Shown in pieces: positions 45,730-53,814 of a stretch of 64,000 nucleotides of DNA; the stretch's first letter is position 1, and each line of letters starts with the position of its first letter. A program made the position numbers and the translations under genes. The stretch lies in the NCBI GenBank assembly GCA_017467405.1, contig JAFTSH010000001.1, positions 165,542 through 229,541 of the forward strand, read 5' to 3'. Origin of the DNA: Clostridia bacterium. GTDB lineage: Bacteria; Bacillota; Clostridia; Oscillospirales; Acutalibacteraceae. Below the pieces are notes generated by a model. It was not told the origin of the DNA, ran no database searches, and was given only the letters and a program-made list of their open reading frames with translations.

Positions 45730-46098
45730 ATGGATATAGATAAGGTTATAAAAATTTTTACGGTTTATGCCCCTATGAACGAAAGCGAGATAGAAAAATA
45801 CAGGCAGCTTATACAGACGGCCGTTGCACGCGTAAGCTCGAGGGTTCTGAGAGCGCCTCAAAATGAAAACGAAAAGCGTATTTTAGAGGCTGCCGCCGCC
45901 GCAGAGGCCTTCCGCGACTACGTCATACTTGAGATGACGAGAGAATCGGCTGAGATCACTGCGGGTGATATCAGCATCAGGCAGCAGCACGGAGAGGTCA
46001 TCAAGCTGGCAAATCTGGTATATAACAAGAGCATGGAGGATGCCGGCTATATGCTTTCGGACAGGACGGGCTTCGTTTTTATGAGGGTAACGCCGTGA
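45730..46098 (+). CDS. Putative head-tail connector protein
   Basis: 122 aa, mostly helical, with an RKL-type dimer helix region (EAAAAAEAFRDYVILEMTRES) as in gp6/YqbG-like connectors that sit under the portal. Identified by position after the capsid gene. gaggagg is 6 bp from the start. It overlaps the next gene by 4 bp. Confidence 0.55.
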   Translation: MDIDKVIKIFTVYAPMNESEIEKYRQLIQTAVARVSSRVLRAPQNENEKRILEAAAAAEAFRDYVILEMTRESAEITAGDISIRQQHGEVIKLANLVYNKSMEDAGYMLSDRTGFVFMRVTP

Positions 46099-46430
46099 AT
46101 CAAGCCCAAAAAGTAGAGCTCAAGATGAAGAAATACGGTGTCAGGACCTCGCTTCCCAAGGATGGCAGGGAGTTTTACGCCTTTATACAGCCCCTCAGAT
46201 ACAAATCCAAGATGTACCTCGAGACGGTCAAAACACCTATCGGTGACGCCAGCGAATCGAGGTTTCTTTATATCGGTCCTGCATCGGTAGACGTTACGAT
46301 TCTTGACGAGACCGACGTCATAAGGAGTAACGGTATGAGCTATTATTTCGTAATCGCCGAGCCCGTATGGTTTTCGGACGAGGTAATCTATTACCGTGCC
46401 GTTCTTAAAAAAGCAAGGGAGGCGGAGTAA
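46095..46430 (+). CDS. Putative head-tail adaptor/stopper protein
   Basis: 111 aa, beta-rich (REFYAFIQPLRYKSKMYLET; RFLYIGPASVDVTI). The size and the position between connector and tail-completion genes match head-closure (stopper) proteins of the XkdH/YqbH type. The start overlaps the upstream stop (gtGAATc context, GTGA-type overlap at 46095-46098) and the stop overlaps the next ATG by one base. Confidence 0.5.
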   Translation: MNQAQKVELKMKKYGVRTSLPKDGREFYAFIQPLRYKSKMYLETVKTPIGDASESRFLYIGPASVDVTILDETDVIRSNGMSYYFVIAEPVWFSDEVIYYRAVLKKAREAE

Positions 46431-46912
46431 TGTCCTTTATTACAGAGATCACCGACCGCGTAGCGGCGGTACTGAGCTCCTTCGACGGCCTTGAGGGGGT
46501 AAGGGTGGTAAAGGAGTATACCGCCGAAAAAAAGACCGAGCCGTTGGCTTTCCCCGTTATCGGGGTGGGCTTTTATTCGGTTGAAACGTCGGCGGGCGGA
46601 ACCGTCCCCTGCGATAACGGCACTGCCTACCGCTGTACCGCGGTCGTCAAGGTGAGTATCAACATACCCCACCGTTTCGAGGGTGAGGAGTGTTACCGTA
46701 TTATGGGCGAAGCGGTACAGGCGTTGCTCGGTATCCCCGGAATAGCATCCGTAAAGAGCGGCGAGATGCGTCACGAGCGCACCTGCGGTGCGTTGGTGCT
46801 CGATCTGTCGGTCGCCTTCTCGGGAATGTTGGCCGTCAGTGAAAATTCCGCCTGCCCTCAGATCAAGGACATAAAGATCAAAGGAGAGAAGAGCTATGTC
46901 AGAAAAAACTGA
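46430..46912 (+). CDS. Putative tail completion/terminator protein
   Basis: 160 aa with an alpha/beta pattern like tail terminator proteins: helix ITDRVAAVLSSF, strands PVIGVGFYSVET and TAVVKVSINIPHR, and helix YRIMGEAVQALL. It lies directly before the sheath gene, where XkdI/J-like proteins are found. It overlaps the sheath start by 17 bp. Function is inferred from order and size. Confidence 0.5.
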   Translation: MSFITEITDRVAAVLSSFDGLEGVRVVKEYTAEKKTEPLAFPVIGVGFYSVETSAGGTVPCDNGTAYRCTAVVKVSINIPHRFEGEECYRIMGEAVQALLGIPGIASVKSGEMRHERTCGALVLDLSVAFSGMLAVSENSACPQIKDIKIKGEKSYVRKN

Positions 46913-47918
46913 ATTTCTCCGTCCCGGAGTTTACGTCAGCAGGGGTGAGATATTCTCCCGCGGTGCAAAGGGACGCTCCGTCTTCATTATCAGCGGTTCT
47001 GCTGAGGGGGACGGAAAAATCTTTGAGGCGGTAAGGGGCAAAACGCCCTTTGAGGGCAACGAGTCTCAGGGAGATCTCGCCGTGCTTTGTGCGGCAGCTC
47101 TTGAAAACGGCGCCGCAAAGGTATACGCCGCCTGCCCCGGCGGTGATATGACGCTTCAGCTTTTGCTGGATGAGGCATCCGCCAGAGAGGACGTCGCGGC
47201 GGTGCTTTGCACCGTGGTTGACGCCGCCGAAGCGGTCTGCAAAAGCTGTGCTTCGGATTCGGCGGCAGGCAGGGAAAGGATCTGCGTTATTGCGGCAGAC
47301 AGCCTTGAGTCGGCTCAAAGCCTTGCAGGCTCACTCAACAGCGAGAGAGCCGTCGTAACGGGTCAGAGCGTAAGCTTCAAGGGTGTCAGCTCCTATGCTC
47401 TTGCGGGCGCCGCCGTTGCGGGTGCGGTCTGCGAGGGCTACGTATCGGGCAGAACCCTGACCGGCAGAATGATGGACGGTATATCCGTCGACGATCAGCT
47501 CCGCGACGCACAGGTTGTTGAGGCGATCTCCTGCGGCATAACGGTAGTTGAGAACACCCCGAAGGGTGCACAGATAGTCAGAGCCGTTACCTCGAGGACG
47601 ACTGTGGACGGTATGCCCGACAATTCTTACAGGGATCTGTCGGTCGTAACGTCGGCCGATAAGGTCATCGCAGAGGTCAGGCAGATGCTTTCCGAAAGGC
47701 TTGCTTTTGCAAAGAACAACGCCGATACCCGCAGAGCAATCTCGTCGCAGACGGTAATTCTTCTCGAAGAAAAGCTCCGTCAGGGACTTATCGACGACTA
47801 CGAGGTGCCCTGCGTTACGGCCGACAAAGACGATCCGTCGGTCTGTATTTTGCCGCTGACCTTTACGCCTGCCTGCGCTCTGTGCAGTATCAGCGTTTCG
47901 GCAAGCGTAAGACTGTAG
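46896..47918 (+). CDS. Contractile tail sheath protein (XkdK-like, short form)
   Basis: 340 aa. The N-terminus EFLRPGVYVSRGEI is the typical sheath start (GVY.. motif). The C-terminal region AEVRQMLSERLAFAKNNADTRRAI, followed by ITFTPACALCSISVSASVRL-like strands (here LTFTPACALCSISVSASVR), matches the conserved sheath core that interlocks subunits. Known PBSX-type sheaths are about 460 aa, so about 120 residues, probably of the surface-exposed domains, are missing. The cluster therefore encodes a contractile (myovirus-type) tail. Confidence 0.85.
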   Translation: MSEKTEFLRPGVYVSRGEIFSRGAKGRSVFIISGSAEGDGKIFEAVRGKTPFEGNESQGDLAVLCAAALENGAAKVYAACPGGDMTLQLLLDEASAREDVAAVLCTVVDAAEAVCKSCASDSAAGRERICVIAADSLESAQSLAGSLNSERAVVTGQSVSFKGVSSYALAGAAVAGAVCEGYVSGRTLTGRMMDGISVDDQLRDAQVVEAISCGITVVENTPKGAQIVRAVTSRTTVDGMPDNSYRDLSVVTSADKVIAEVRQMLSERLAFAKNNADTRRAISSQTVILLEEKLRQGLIDDYEVPCVTADKDDPSVCILPLTFTPACALCSISVSASVRL

Positions 47919-47931
47919 AAAGGAGAATGGT

Positions 47932-48318
47932 ATGACAAACTGTATTTTCCCTACTACGAGGGACGTTTACATCGAGGTGGACGGTAAGAAGATCGCGGCG
48001 GTCGAAAGCTATAAGACCACCGCGTCGCAGGAAAACCGTCTTATCGAATCCTTCGGACTTGATGAGGCGGTGGCAAACGTCAAGGGCAAAAAGACCTATA
48101 CCCTTGAGCTGTCGAGGGTCTGTATGACCGATTCCGCCATGAGTGACGGGGTAGATTTTTACGAGCTTGAGGATTTTAATATCGTAATCGTAAAGCCGGA
48201 CAGACGCATCATATATTCCGGATGCATATGGAGCAGGCTGACCGAGTCGGCCGCTCTTGGCGAGACGCTTCTTGAAAAGGTCACCGTCAGTGCCGCCGGA
48301 AGGATGTGTATTAAATGA
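47932..48318 (+). CDS. Tail tube protein (XkdM-like)
   Basis: 128 aa, immediately after the sheath gene as in all contractile systems. Beta-rich with RDVYIEVDGKKIAAVESYK at the start and LLEKVTVSAAG near the end, like phage tail tube and Hcp-fold proteins. aaaggagaatggt precedes ATG 47932. It overlaps the next gene by 4 bp. Confidence 0.75.
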   Translation: MTNCIFPTTRDVYIEVDGKKIAAVESYKTTASQENRLIESFGLDEAVANVKGKKTYTLELSRVCMTDSAMSDGVDFYELEDFNIVIVKPDRRIIYSGCIWSRLTESAALGETLLEKVTVSAAGRMCIK

Positions 48319-48863
48319 CACAGGTCACCGTTATGATGGAGGGCGGGGAATACCTTATCGGTACTCTGCCTTCCTTTGATATGCTTCACGTCACAAAGGA
48401 TGCGGCCGAGCTGTCTTCGGGACTCGACGAGGAGGGGCTCGATTTTCCGCCCGAAACGGTAAAAAGAGCCTGTCTTGCCGCCGCGGTGCTTAAGAACGGA
48501 AACGGCGAAGGCGTGTTTTCGTCGGGTCTTGAGGTTCTCAAGGGATTGACGGATGAGCAGATCGCGACCGTGTCCGAGGCGTATACCCTGCTTGCCGAAA
48601 GGACGGCAGGAAGCATTTTCGGCGAGGAGGCTTCGGCCTCCACGCAAAAAAGTCCGGAGAAAGAGCAAAACGGAATTCCGCGTCCCATCTCCGAAACGCC
48701 TTACGGCAGGACAGGCGGATCGGCATCCGGCTTTTCGGACAGCGGCAACGTGCGTGAGGTGAGTCACAGGGCGTCGGCATCCGCAGACGAACAGTATATT
48801 TCGGATACGGTTGAGGGGCGGATGCTGCGTTTGGTGGCTGATACGTCGGAGGTGCAGAGATGA
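48315..48863 (+). CDS. Putative tail assembly chaperone (XkdN position) with disordered tail
   Basis: 182 aa. The first 100 residues are helical (TVKRACLAAAVLKNGNGEG; LKGLTDEQIATVSEAYTLLAE), like tail assembly chaperones. The last 80 are Ser/Gly/Glu-rich and probably disordered. No programmed frameshift extension is visible. In contractile and siphovirus genomes the tape-measure gene follows this position, but here the next gene (LysM protein) starts inside the stop codon (ATGA). It is therefore also the only candidate for a very short length-determining protein. Confidence 0.5.
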   Translation: MTQVTVMMEGGEYLIGTLPSFDMLHVTKDAAELSSGLDEEGLDFPPETVKRACLAAAVLKNGNGEGVFSSGLEVLKGLTDEQIATVSEAYTLLAERTAGSIFGEEASASTQKSPEKEQNGIPRPISETPYGRTGGSASGFSDSGNVREVSHRASASADEQYISDTVEGRMLRLVADTSEVQR

Positions 48864-49378
48864 TACCCGAAAAAATCAAATTCGGAGATTATATCTTCAA
48901 TATCAACCCCGAGACCCTGCGTATTTCGGACGGCAGAAGGGTTTCGGAATACGGAAGCCTTCAGAATATGGGAGGCAGAGCCTTTGACGCCGGACAGAAA
49001 TGCCGCAGGGTGACGGGCAGCGGAGTTTTTTGCGGTGAGCGCGCAATGGTGGATTATATGAGGCTCAGGTATCAGATGAAGATGGGAATGCAACGGCTTT
49101 ATCTTCCGGGACATTCACCCTTTTACGCTATTATGACTTCACTTGTCGTAACTTCACAGCCCGGACCCGACCGCCTTGAATACACCTTTGAGTTTATTCA
49201 GACCGAGGCGAATGAGGAGTACGGTTATCCGGACTACTCCTCGCACACGGTTTCTGAGGGTGAAAATCTTTTCAGCATTGCTTCGCTGTACTCGTTGTCA
49301 TACGAGCATCTGATAAACAATAATCCGTCCATAACCGACCCGTTTGATCTGACGGTGGGAATGAGGATCGATCTATGA
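48860..49378 (+). CDS. LysM-domain baseplate protein (XkdP/gp53-like)
   Basis: 172 aa. The N-terminal two-thirds (FGDYIFNINPETLRIS..., with many strands) resembles the XkdP/DNA-circularisation N-terminal family. The C-terminal 45 residues are a LysM domain, SHTVSEGENLFSIASLYSLS with NNNPSI, as in the baseplate proteins that join tube and hub. It overlaps the preceding and following genes by 4 bp each. Confidence 0.8.
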   Translation: MIPEKIKFGDYIFNINPETLRISDGRRVSEYGSLQNMGGRAFDAGQKCRRVTGSGVFCGERAMVDYMRLRYQMKMGMQRLYLPGHSPFYAIMTSLVVTSQPGPDRLEYTFEFIQTEANEEYGYPDYSSHTVSEGENLFSIASLYSLSYEHLINNNPSITDPFDLTVGMRIDL

Positions 49379-50358
49379 GCAGTAACGTGAATCTGAGCCT
49401 TACTCTTGCCGACGGCACGGTTTTGAAATTATTCTCAGACGTAATCTCGCTGGTTATTGACGCCGATATTTTTTCCGCAGCCGACAGTTGCAGCGTGGTA
49501 TTCACCTCGAAAAAACACATAGGAGAGATAAGCAAGGTGTCGGTTTATATCGGCGGTGATCTTCGCTTCAAGGGGATTTGCGACAAGCAGCTTTCGGAGC
49601 GTGTGGGCGTAGGTCTGGAGATCACCCTGCAGTGCCGCAGTCTTGCGGCGTATATGGTTGATAACGATTTTATGCCCGGCAACTACACGAATATGCAATA
49701 CCAATCGTTTCTTAACGTTCTTGCAAACTCCGCAGACGTGGACGTTTCTTCCGAAGATTCGGTCTTTGAGCTCGGAGGTTATTTCAAGATAGGAAGCAGT
49801 ACCACCTATTACGACGCGCTGACAAAATTTCTCAAGCTTACGAAGGGCAGTACGCCTCGTATAGATTCGGTCGGTGTATATCGCAGGAATTGGCTGGACG
49901 TGCCCGAAGCAGGTCTTATCTCCAATGAAAACGAGGAGGGAGTCCCCTTTTTATCGGCCCAGCGGCAGTTCAAGAGAAGTGCCGCGATCGGAAGGATAGT
50001 ATCACCCAATCTGGACGGATTGTATACGGTAGGCGTTACAAATACCGTAGCCGAAAGTCACGGCATCACAAACGAGGTGTACAGAAGCTTCGCGGGATAC
50101 AGCGAGAGCGAGAGATACGGCAAGATCGAGACGGCGTTTGCAAAGCAGAACGGAGAGCTTGAAAGGTATACGATTCTTGCAGACGCAAATCAGCTTCCCG
50201 AGTCGTTCACCGTCGGAGCCTCGATATCCTTTTCCGATAGTCTTGTTACGGGCGGTAATATATATCTGGTAATTACCGGACACAAAAGAATGCTCGACGA
50301 GGAGGGGGATCGGGTGCTCATCACCGCCACGCCTTACCTCAACGTCGTTTACTATTAA
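49375..50358 (+). CDS. Baseplate hub protein (XkdQ / late-control D-like)
   Basis: 327 aa. The pattern CDKQLSERVGVGLEITLQCRS, then AYMVDNDF, and a C-terminal DGLYTVGVTNTVAESHGI region match XkdQ-type hub proteins related to gp27/gpD. Such a protein forms the central hub through which the tube passes. A typical length is about 325 aa. It starts in the stop of the LysM gene. Confidence 0.8.
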   Translation: MSSNVNLSLTLADGTVLKLFSDVISLVIDADIFSAADSCSVVFTSKKHIGEISKVSVYIGGDLRFKGICDKQLSERVGVGLEITLQCRSLAAYMVDNDFMPGNYTNMQYQSFLNVLANSADVDVSSEDSVFELGGYFKIGSSTTYYDALTKFLKLTKGSTPRIDSVGVYRRNWLDVPEAGLISNENEEGVPFLSAQRQFKRSAAIGRIVSPNLDGLYTVGVTNTVAESHGITNEVYRSFAGYSESERYGKIETAFAKQNGELERYTILADANQLPESFTVGASISFSDSLVTGGNIYLVITGHKRMLDEEGDRVLITATPYLNVVYY

Positions 50359-50368
50359 GGAGGACGGT

Positions 50369-50590
50369 ATGTATCTTTACGGAAAACTTAAAAATCACGA
50401 TGAGCGTCAGTTGTCGATCGGAAGTATTGCAACGGTAAACGGAGTTTCGGTTACGGTTGCTTCGTCAAGTGAGGCGAGGGAAACCCGTCTTATAGCCGTC
50501 GGTGGACAGACTCCGTCCTATTCTGCCGGAGACAGGGTGCTTATTTCAGAGATCGGAGGTGTACTGTATGTCATCGGAAAGATCGTATAA
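50369..50590 (+). CDS. Small OB-fold-like baseplate protein (XkdR position)
   Basis: 73 aa, beta-rich (SIGSIATVNGVSVTVAS ... AGDRVLISEIGGVLYVIGKI), like a single OB barrel. It lies where XkdR or a short gpV/spike base is found. aaggaggacggt precedes the start. The last 23 bases overlap the next gene. A spike role is possible but unproven. Confidence 0.6.
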   Translation: MYLYGKLKNHDERQLSIGSIATVNGVSVTVASSSEARETRLIAVGGQTPSYSAGDRVLISEIGGVLYVIGKIV

Positions 50591-50939
50591 AAAACTGCGC
50601 GATACGCTTATCTGCGACGGGGATTATCTTACCGATGCAGACGGTCTGCCCAAGGATGCGAGCGAGGATGCACTGCTTCAGATGATGTATATATGCCTTG
50701 CGGTCAAGAAAGGGAGCTTTTGTCTTGATCCTCTGCTCGGCAGTGAGCTTTATACGCTGCGCGGAATGACTTCCGACGAACGGAAGCTGCGAGTGGTGCC
50801 GATATGCGCCGAGGCACTTGAAAGGATAGAGGGACTTCTTCTTACGGGGGCGAGTATCTCGGAAACGGACGGATTGCTTCACGTTTCGGTCAGTGCCCGA
50901 CTCGGAGAACGTGAAAAAGAGGTCTGCATCTGCCTTTAG
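50568..50939 (+). CDS. Baseplate protein, gp46/XkdS-like (DUF2634 type)
   Basis: 123 aa from ATG 50568, which has cggaggtgtactgt before it; the longer open frame from 50502 has no ribosome site. The segment DGDYLTDADGLPKDASEDALLQMMYICLAVKKGSFC-type (read in parts) with DPLLGSELYTLR resembles XkdS and Mu gp46 proteins of the baseplate wedge. It precedes baseplate J, as expected. Confidence 0.7.
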   Translation: MSSERSYKKLRDTLICDGDYLTDADGLPKDASEDALLQMMYICLAVKKGSFCLDPLLGSELYTLRGMTSDERKLRVVPICAEALERIEGLLLTGASISETDGLLHVSVSARLGEREKEVCICL

Positions 50940-50953
50940 AAAGGATTGAATAA

Positions 50954-52000
50954 ATGACTTACGAAAAAGTATTGCAGGAAATGCTCGAAAATTACAGCAA
51001 CACCTGCGGATTTATCCCCGCGGACGGCAGTGATCTTATGATAAGACTCAGGACGGTTGCCGCGGCGGTATGGGGTATACACAAAAGGGTGGATGCCCTT
51101 GAAAAGAAATGCAACGTATATACTGCCTGCTCAAAAGATCTCGACAGCTTTGCGGCGCTTGCAGGCGTTACGAGACGTTCTTCAGTAACGGCAAAGGGTA
51201 CGGTTTGCTTTCTTCTTCCTTCAAACCCTTCGGCACCGGTGCTTATTCCGAAGGGCACCGAGCTTTTGTCAGTGAAATATCCCGAGGCGGTAGCGGTAAC
51301 CACGGAGGATGCGGTTATCGGAACCGATTCGCGTGAGGCACAGGTTACGGCCGAGCTGATCGACGGTGACTGCGCCGGTCTTCCCACGGATGCTTTCAGC
51401 ATCATAAACCTGAAGGCTTATCCCGGAATCAAGGTTATTGCTTTTGAATTTTCGGGCGGTTGTGCGGCCGAGAGTGACGACGAACTCAGGGAAAGGGTGC
51501 TCACCGCCCTCGTATCTCCCGCAAACGGAATAAACCTCGAATATTATAAAAGGGTGCTTAACGAGCTTCCCTGCGTAAGGGATTCGGCGGTGGAAAGCGA
51601 CGGTATCGGCTCGATTAATGTCACCGTTATGCCTTCGGGCACCCTGACGGACGACGAGACCCTGTCGGCGGTAAAAGAGGTGCTGAAGGATAAATGTATC
51701 TTCGGACACAGTGTTACCGTCAGCCGTGCTCAGATATACGAGTTTTCGTTCAATATCCATGCGACGCTGAGTCCGAAAGGACAAACGGTCGGAGATATCG
51801 AAGAGTATGCGACGAGTGTTCTTAACGAGCATCTGAGAACCAAAAAATTCTCGGATAAGCTTAGTGCGGCAGAGGTATATGCTCTGTACGATTCCTGCGG
51901 ATGCTTCACCGACTTTACCGTTTCGGGAATCGGATTTCCCGTTACGGCAGGCGATAAGCAGGAGCTGAGGGCAGGATACGTTTTTGTGAGCGAGGCGTAG
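50954..52000 (+). CDS. Baseplate J-like protein (XkdT)
   Basis: 348 aa, family length. FAALAGVTRRSSVTAKGTVCF and LIPKGTELLSV, followed by FEFSGGCAAESDDELRERVL, are the hallmarks of baseplate J (Mu gp47/P2 gpJ). It forms the wedge ring of contractile baseplates. The next gene begins two bases after its stop. Confidence 0.88.
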   Translation: MTYEKVLQEMLENYSNTCGFIPADGSDLMIRLRTVAAAVWGIHKRVDALEKKCNVYTACSKDLDSFAALAGVTRRSSVTAKGTVCFLLPSNPSAPVLIPKGTELLSVKYPEAVAVTTEDAVIGTDSREAQVTAELIDGDCAGLPTDAFSIINLKAYPGIKVIAFEFSGGCAAESDDELRERVLTALVSPANGINLEYYKRVLNELPCVRDSAVESDGIGSINVTVMPSGTLTDDETLSAVKEVLKDKCIFGHSVTVSRAQIYEFSFNIHATLSPKGQTVGDIEEYATSVLNEHLRTKKFSDKLSAAEVYALYDSCGCFTDFTVSGIGFPVTAGDKQELRAGYVFVSEA

Positions 52001-52001
52001 T

Positions 52002-52484
52002 ATGAGCAGTCTTGAAAACATGAGAAGTCTGATGCGACCGCTCGGGCTGTACAGACTTGACGGTGAATCGCTCGTGGACCGTGAGCTTGCGGTTTACGCC
52101 GCTGCGATGGATAAGGCGGAGGAGCGGGCGAGAAACGCCGTGACGGGAGCGTTGCCTTTTTCGGCCGGGGGTGAGCAGCTTGACGGGTTGCTGAAGCTCA
52201 CGGGTGCCGAAGAGATTGCGGTCGGTTTGCAGGACGACAAAAAGAGAGAGCTGCTGACCGCGTTGCTTTCGGTCAGGGCGTCGTCCTTTACGAACCGCGA
52301 TTTTCTCGATCTGGTCGAAGCGATGGGAGGCCAAGGAGCCACGGTGGATTGCGACCTGTCTCTCAGGGAGATAATTCTTACTCTTCCCGATTCACAGCAG
52401 AAATCGCTTTTTGCGAAGGAAGGGAGAAGATACGGTATTCTCTGCCGACTTTTACCCCCCGACTATTCGCTTTTGATCGTCTGA
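52002..52484 (+). CDS. DUF2313 baseplate/tail protein (XkdU-like), last gene of the cluster
   Basis: 160 aa with TGALPFSAGGEQLDGLLKLTG and a C-terminal YGILCRLLPPDYSLLIV typical of YmfQ/XkdU proteins (DUF2313), which attach tail fibres to the baseplate. In PBSX and related phages a fibre gene follows. Here a terminator and host genes follow directly, so no receptor-binding protein is encoded. Confidence 0.78.
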   Translation: MSSLENMRSLMRPLGLYRLDGESLVDRELAVYAAAMDKAEERARNAVTGALPFSAGGEQLDGLLKLTGAEEIAVGLQDDKKRELLTALLSVRASSFTNRDFLDLVEAMGGQGATVDCDLSLREIILTLPDSQQKSLFAKEGRRYGILCRLLPPDYSLLIV

Positions 52485-52493
52485 TAAATTAAA

Positions 52494-52536
52494 ACACCAT
52501 AGATTCACGTCGGTGAGTCTATGGTGTAATTTTTTT
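52494..52536 (+). terminator. Terminator closing the phage-particle cluster
   Basis: 15-bp stem acaccatagattcac/gtgagtctatggtgt with one G-T pair, loop gtcg, then aa and seven T. Confidence 0.92.
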
Positions 52537-52537
52537 G

Positions 52538-53071
52538 TCAGATCCGCATTTTGCGTTTGCATTTTCTCAGCACGGTCGTCAGCGGAACGAAAAGAAATCC
52601 CGTGACGAAGTTGAAGATACCGTGAGGAACGTCAAACGACAGCCCTGCGAGCCAATATGAAACGCCTGCCGTCCATCCGCCGATGAAAAAGTAGGGTATC
52701 GCACAGAAAAATCCGAAGGCAAAGCCGAAAAATCCGCAGACGAAGCACCAGAGGAAGGGGTTTTTGAATTTCCTCAGCAATATGGCTACGATTGCAAGCA
52801 CCGTCCAGACGTACAGATACATCAGCGTCCACAGGTGCGGCGAGTAGAGCAGCAGCTCGGCGAGGACGAATATGTAGATCGAGGGTAAGACCTTCCATCC
52901 GAAAACGACCGAAAAGCAGATGACAAGAATGGATACGACCTCAACGTTGGTGAGCCAAGACAGCGCTTCCTTTGATGCGACGAGGAGGGCTGCGGTTATG
53001 GCGTTGACGGTGATCCAGAGGATCATCTGTGAGGTCTTACTTCGAGAGGACGAGTTGGAATGAGTCGCCAT
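52538..53071 (-). CDS. ECF transporter S component (membrane), cobalamin-riboswitch operon
   Basis: Small multi-pass membrane protein of 177 aa with five to six hydrophobic helices and a helix pattern (TVNAITAALLVASKEALSWL; HLWTLMYLYVWTVLAIVAIL) like vitamin-binding S components of ECF transporters. Start ATG 53071 has cggagatcaaag before it and overlaps the end of the DUF4430 gene by 35 bp. The shared upstream cobalamin riboswitch suggests the ligand is cobalamin, a precursor, or something used with it. The energy-coupling subunits (EcfA1, A2, T) are not in this window, as usual for group II systems. Confidence 0.8.
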   Translation of the reverse strand: MATHSNSSSRSKTSQMILWITVNAITAALLVASKEALSWLTNVEVVSILVICFSVVFGWKVLPSIYIFVLAELLLYSPHLWTLMYLYVWTVLAIVAILLRKFKNPFLWCFVCGFFGFAFGFFCAIPYFFIGGWTAGVSYWLAGLSFDVPHGIFNFVTGFLFVPLTTVLRKCKRKMRI

Positions 53072-53483
53072 CTTTGATCTCCGTGGAGGATGCGCCCGTC
53101 ATCAGATCGTTGCCTTCGCCGTCCTTGATTCCCCACCATTCGCCGTTCTTGTCGTAGTCGGCGGTGTAGCCGTCGACCGTCGTGATGAACAGGCCGTAGG
53201 TGTCGGTTGTGCCGTCTGCAAGACCTTCCTCGAGAAGAGCGTCGGCGAGATTATCTGCCGAGGTCTTGATGGTGAAATCTTTTTTGCTTTCACCGTTTAT
53301 AACGGTGACGGTGATGGTGATCTTTGCGTCTTCCGAGGACACGGCAGCCGTATCGGAGGAAACGGCGGGAGCGGTGCTGTCGGTCGACGAGGTGCTGTTA
53401 TCGGCACATCCCGCAAAGACCGAAACCGTAAGCAGGATGCAGAGCACCGTGAGCAGGCTGATAATTTTTTTGACGTTTTTCAT
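53037..53483 (-). CDS. DUF4430 lipoprotein (transcobalamin beta-domain-like)
   Basis: 148 aa. Signal peptide with lipobox VFAGC (Cys near residue 26), a Ser/Thr-rich spacer of about 25 residues, and then a DUF4430 domain with ITITVTVINGESKKDFTI, YGLFITTVDGYTADYDKN, GEWWGIKDG and a C-terminal IKDGDSFQLVLSK. This domain is related to the C-terminal domain of human intrinsic factor/transcobalamin, which covers bound B12. ATG 53483 is the correct start; the frame open further upstream lies within the riboswitch. A role as a B12- or corrinoid-binding partner of the downstream S component is inferred from domain and riboswitch. Confidence 0.85.
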   Translation of the reverse strand: MKNVKKIISLLTVLCILLTVSVFAGCADNSTSSTDSTAPAVSSDTAAVSSEDAKITITVTVINGESKKDFTIKTSADNLADALLEEGLADGTTDTYGLFITTVDGYTADYDKNGEWWGIKDGEGNDLMTGASSTEIKDGDSFQLVLSK

Positions 53484-53511
53484 TTTGATTTTCCTTTCTT
53501 TTGCCCCAAAC

Positions 53512-53536
53512 AAAAACCTCTCCGCTTCGGGAGAGG
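53512..53536 (-). terminator. Terminator hairpin of the cobalamin riboswitch expression platform
   Basis: On the minus strand: stem cctctcc/ggagagg (53536-53530 with 53523-53517), loop cgaagc-like, then five T and gttt. A segment ggtcaatgtac-aaaagaa upstream can pair with ttcttttgcattgacc just before it, a plausible switching helix. Confidence 0.75.
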
Positions 53537-53611
53537 TCAATGCAAAAGAACTACGGCGCACCCGTCCCGCATCACGACGGCTACACCTTCTTTTGTACAT
53601 TGACCAATTGC

Positions 53612-53808
53612 TCGTGGTATTGTACAGGTACCGCGGTAAGTCTTCTGACTCACGTGTCATCACAGTGCTTCGCCTTCCCGGTTTCCCAGTGACATAATGA
53701 AGCCTGCTCTACGTTCACAGCGACGAGTTCGTTCGGGAATTTCACCCGATTCCTTGTTCTGCCTTACGGCCTTCTGTACGGAGTGGTTACCGTACACCGC
53801 AGTCCTTT
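53612..53808 (-). ncRNA. Cobalamin (B12) riboswitch
   Basis: On the minus strand the conserved parts appear in order: aatcgggtgaaattccc, then gtagagcaggctt, actgggaaaccgggaaggcg, agcactgtgatga, and the B12-box end gagtcagaagacttaccgcgg. Sequences at both ends (gcggtg.../...taccgc) can close P1. It lies between a consensus promoter and the DUF4430 gene. The B12 box is slightly diverged (gtcagaagact for the usual gccaggagacc). Confidence 0.9.
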
Positions 53809-53814
53809 GAGGGT

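Noticed and set aside
46896-52484. Type VI secretion or an extracellular contractile injection system
   Set aside because: Terminase, portal, protease and capsid genes lie directly upstream in phage order, no TssJLM or AAA+ ClpV/eCIS ATPase is present, and the tail genes match PBSX synteny.
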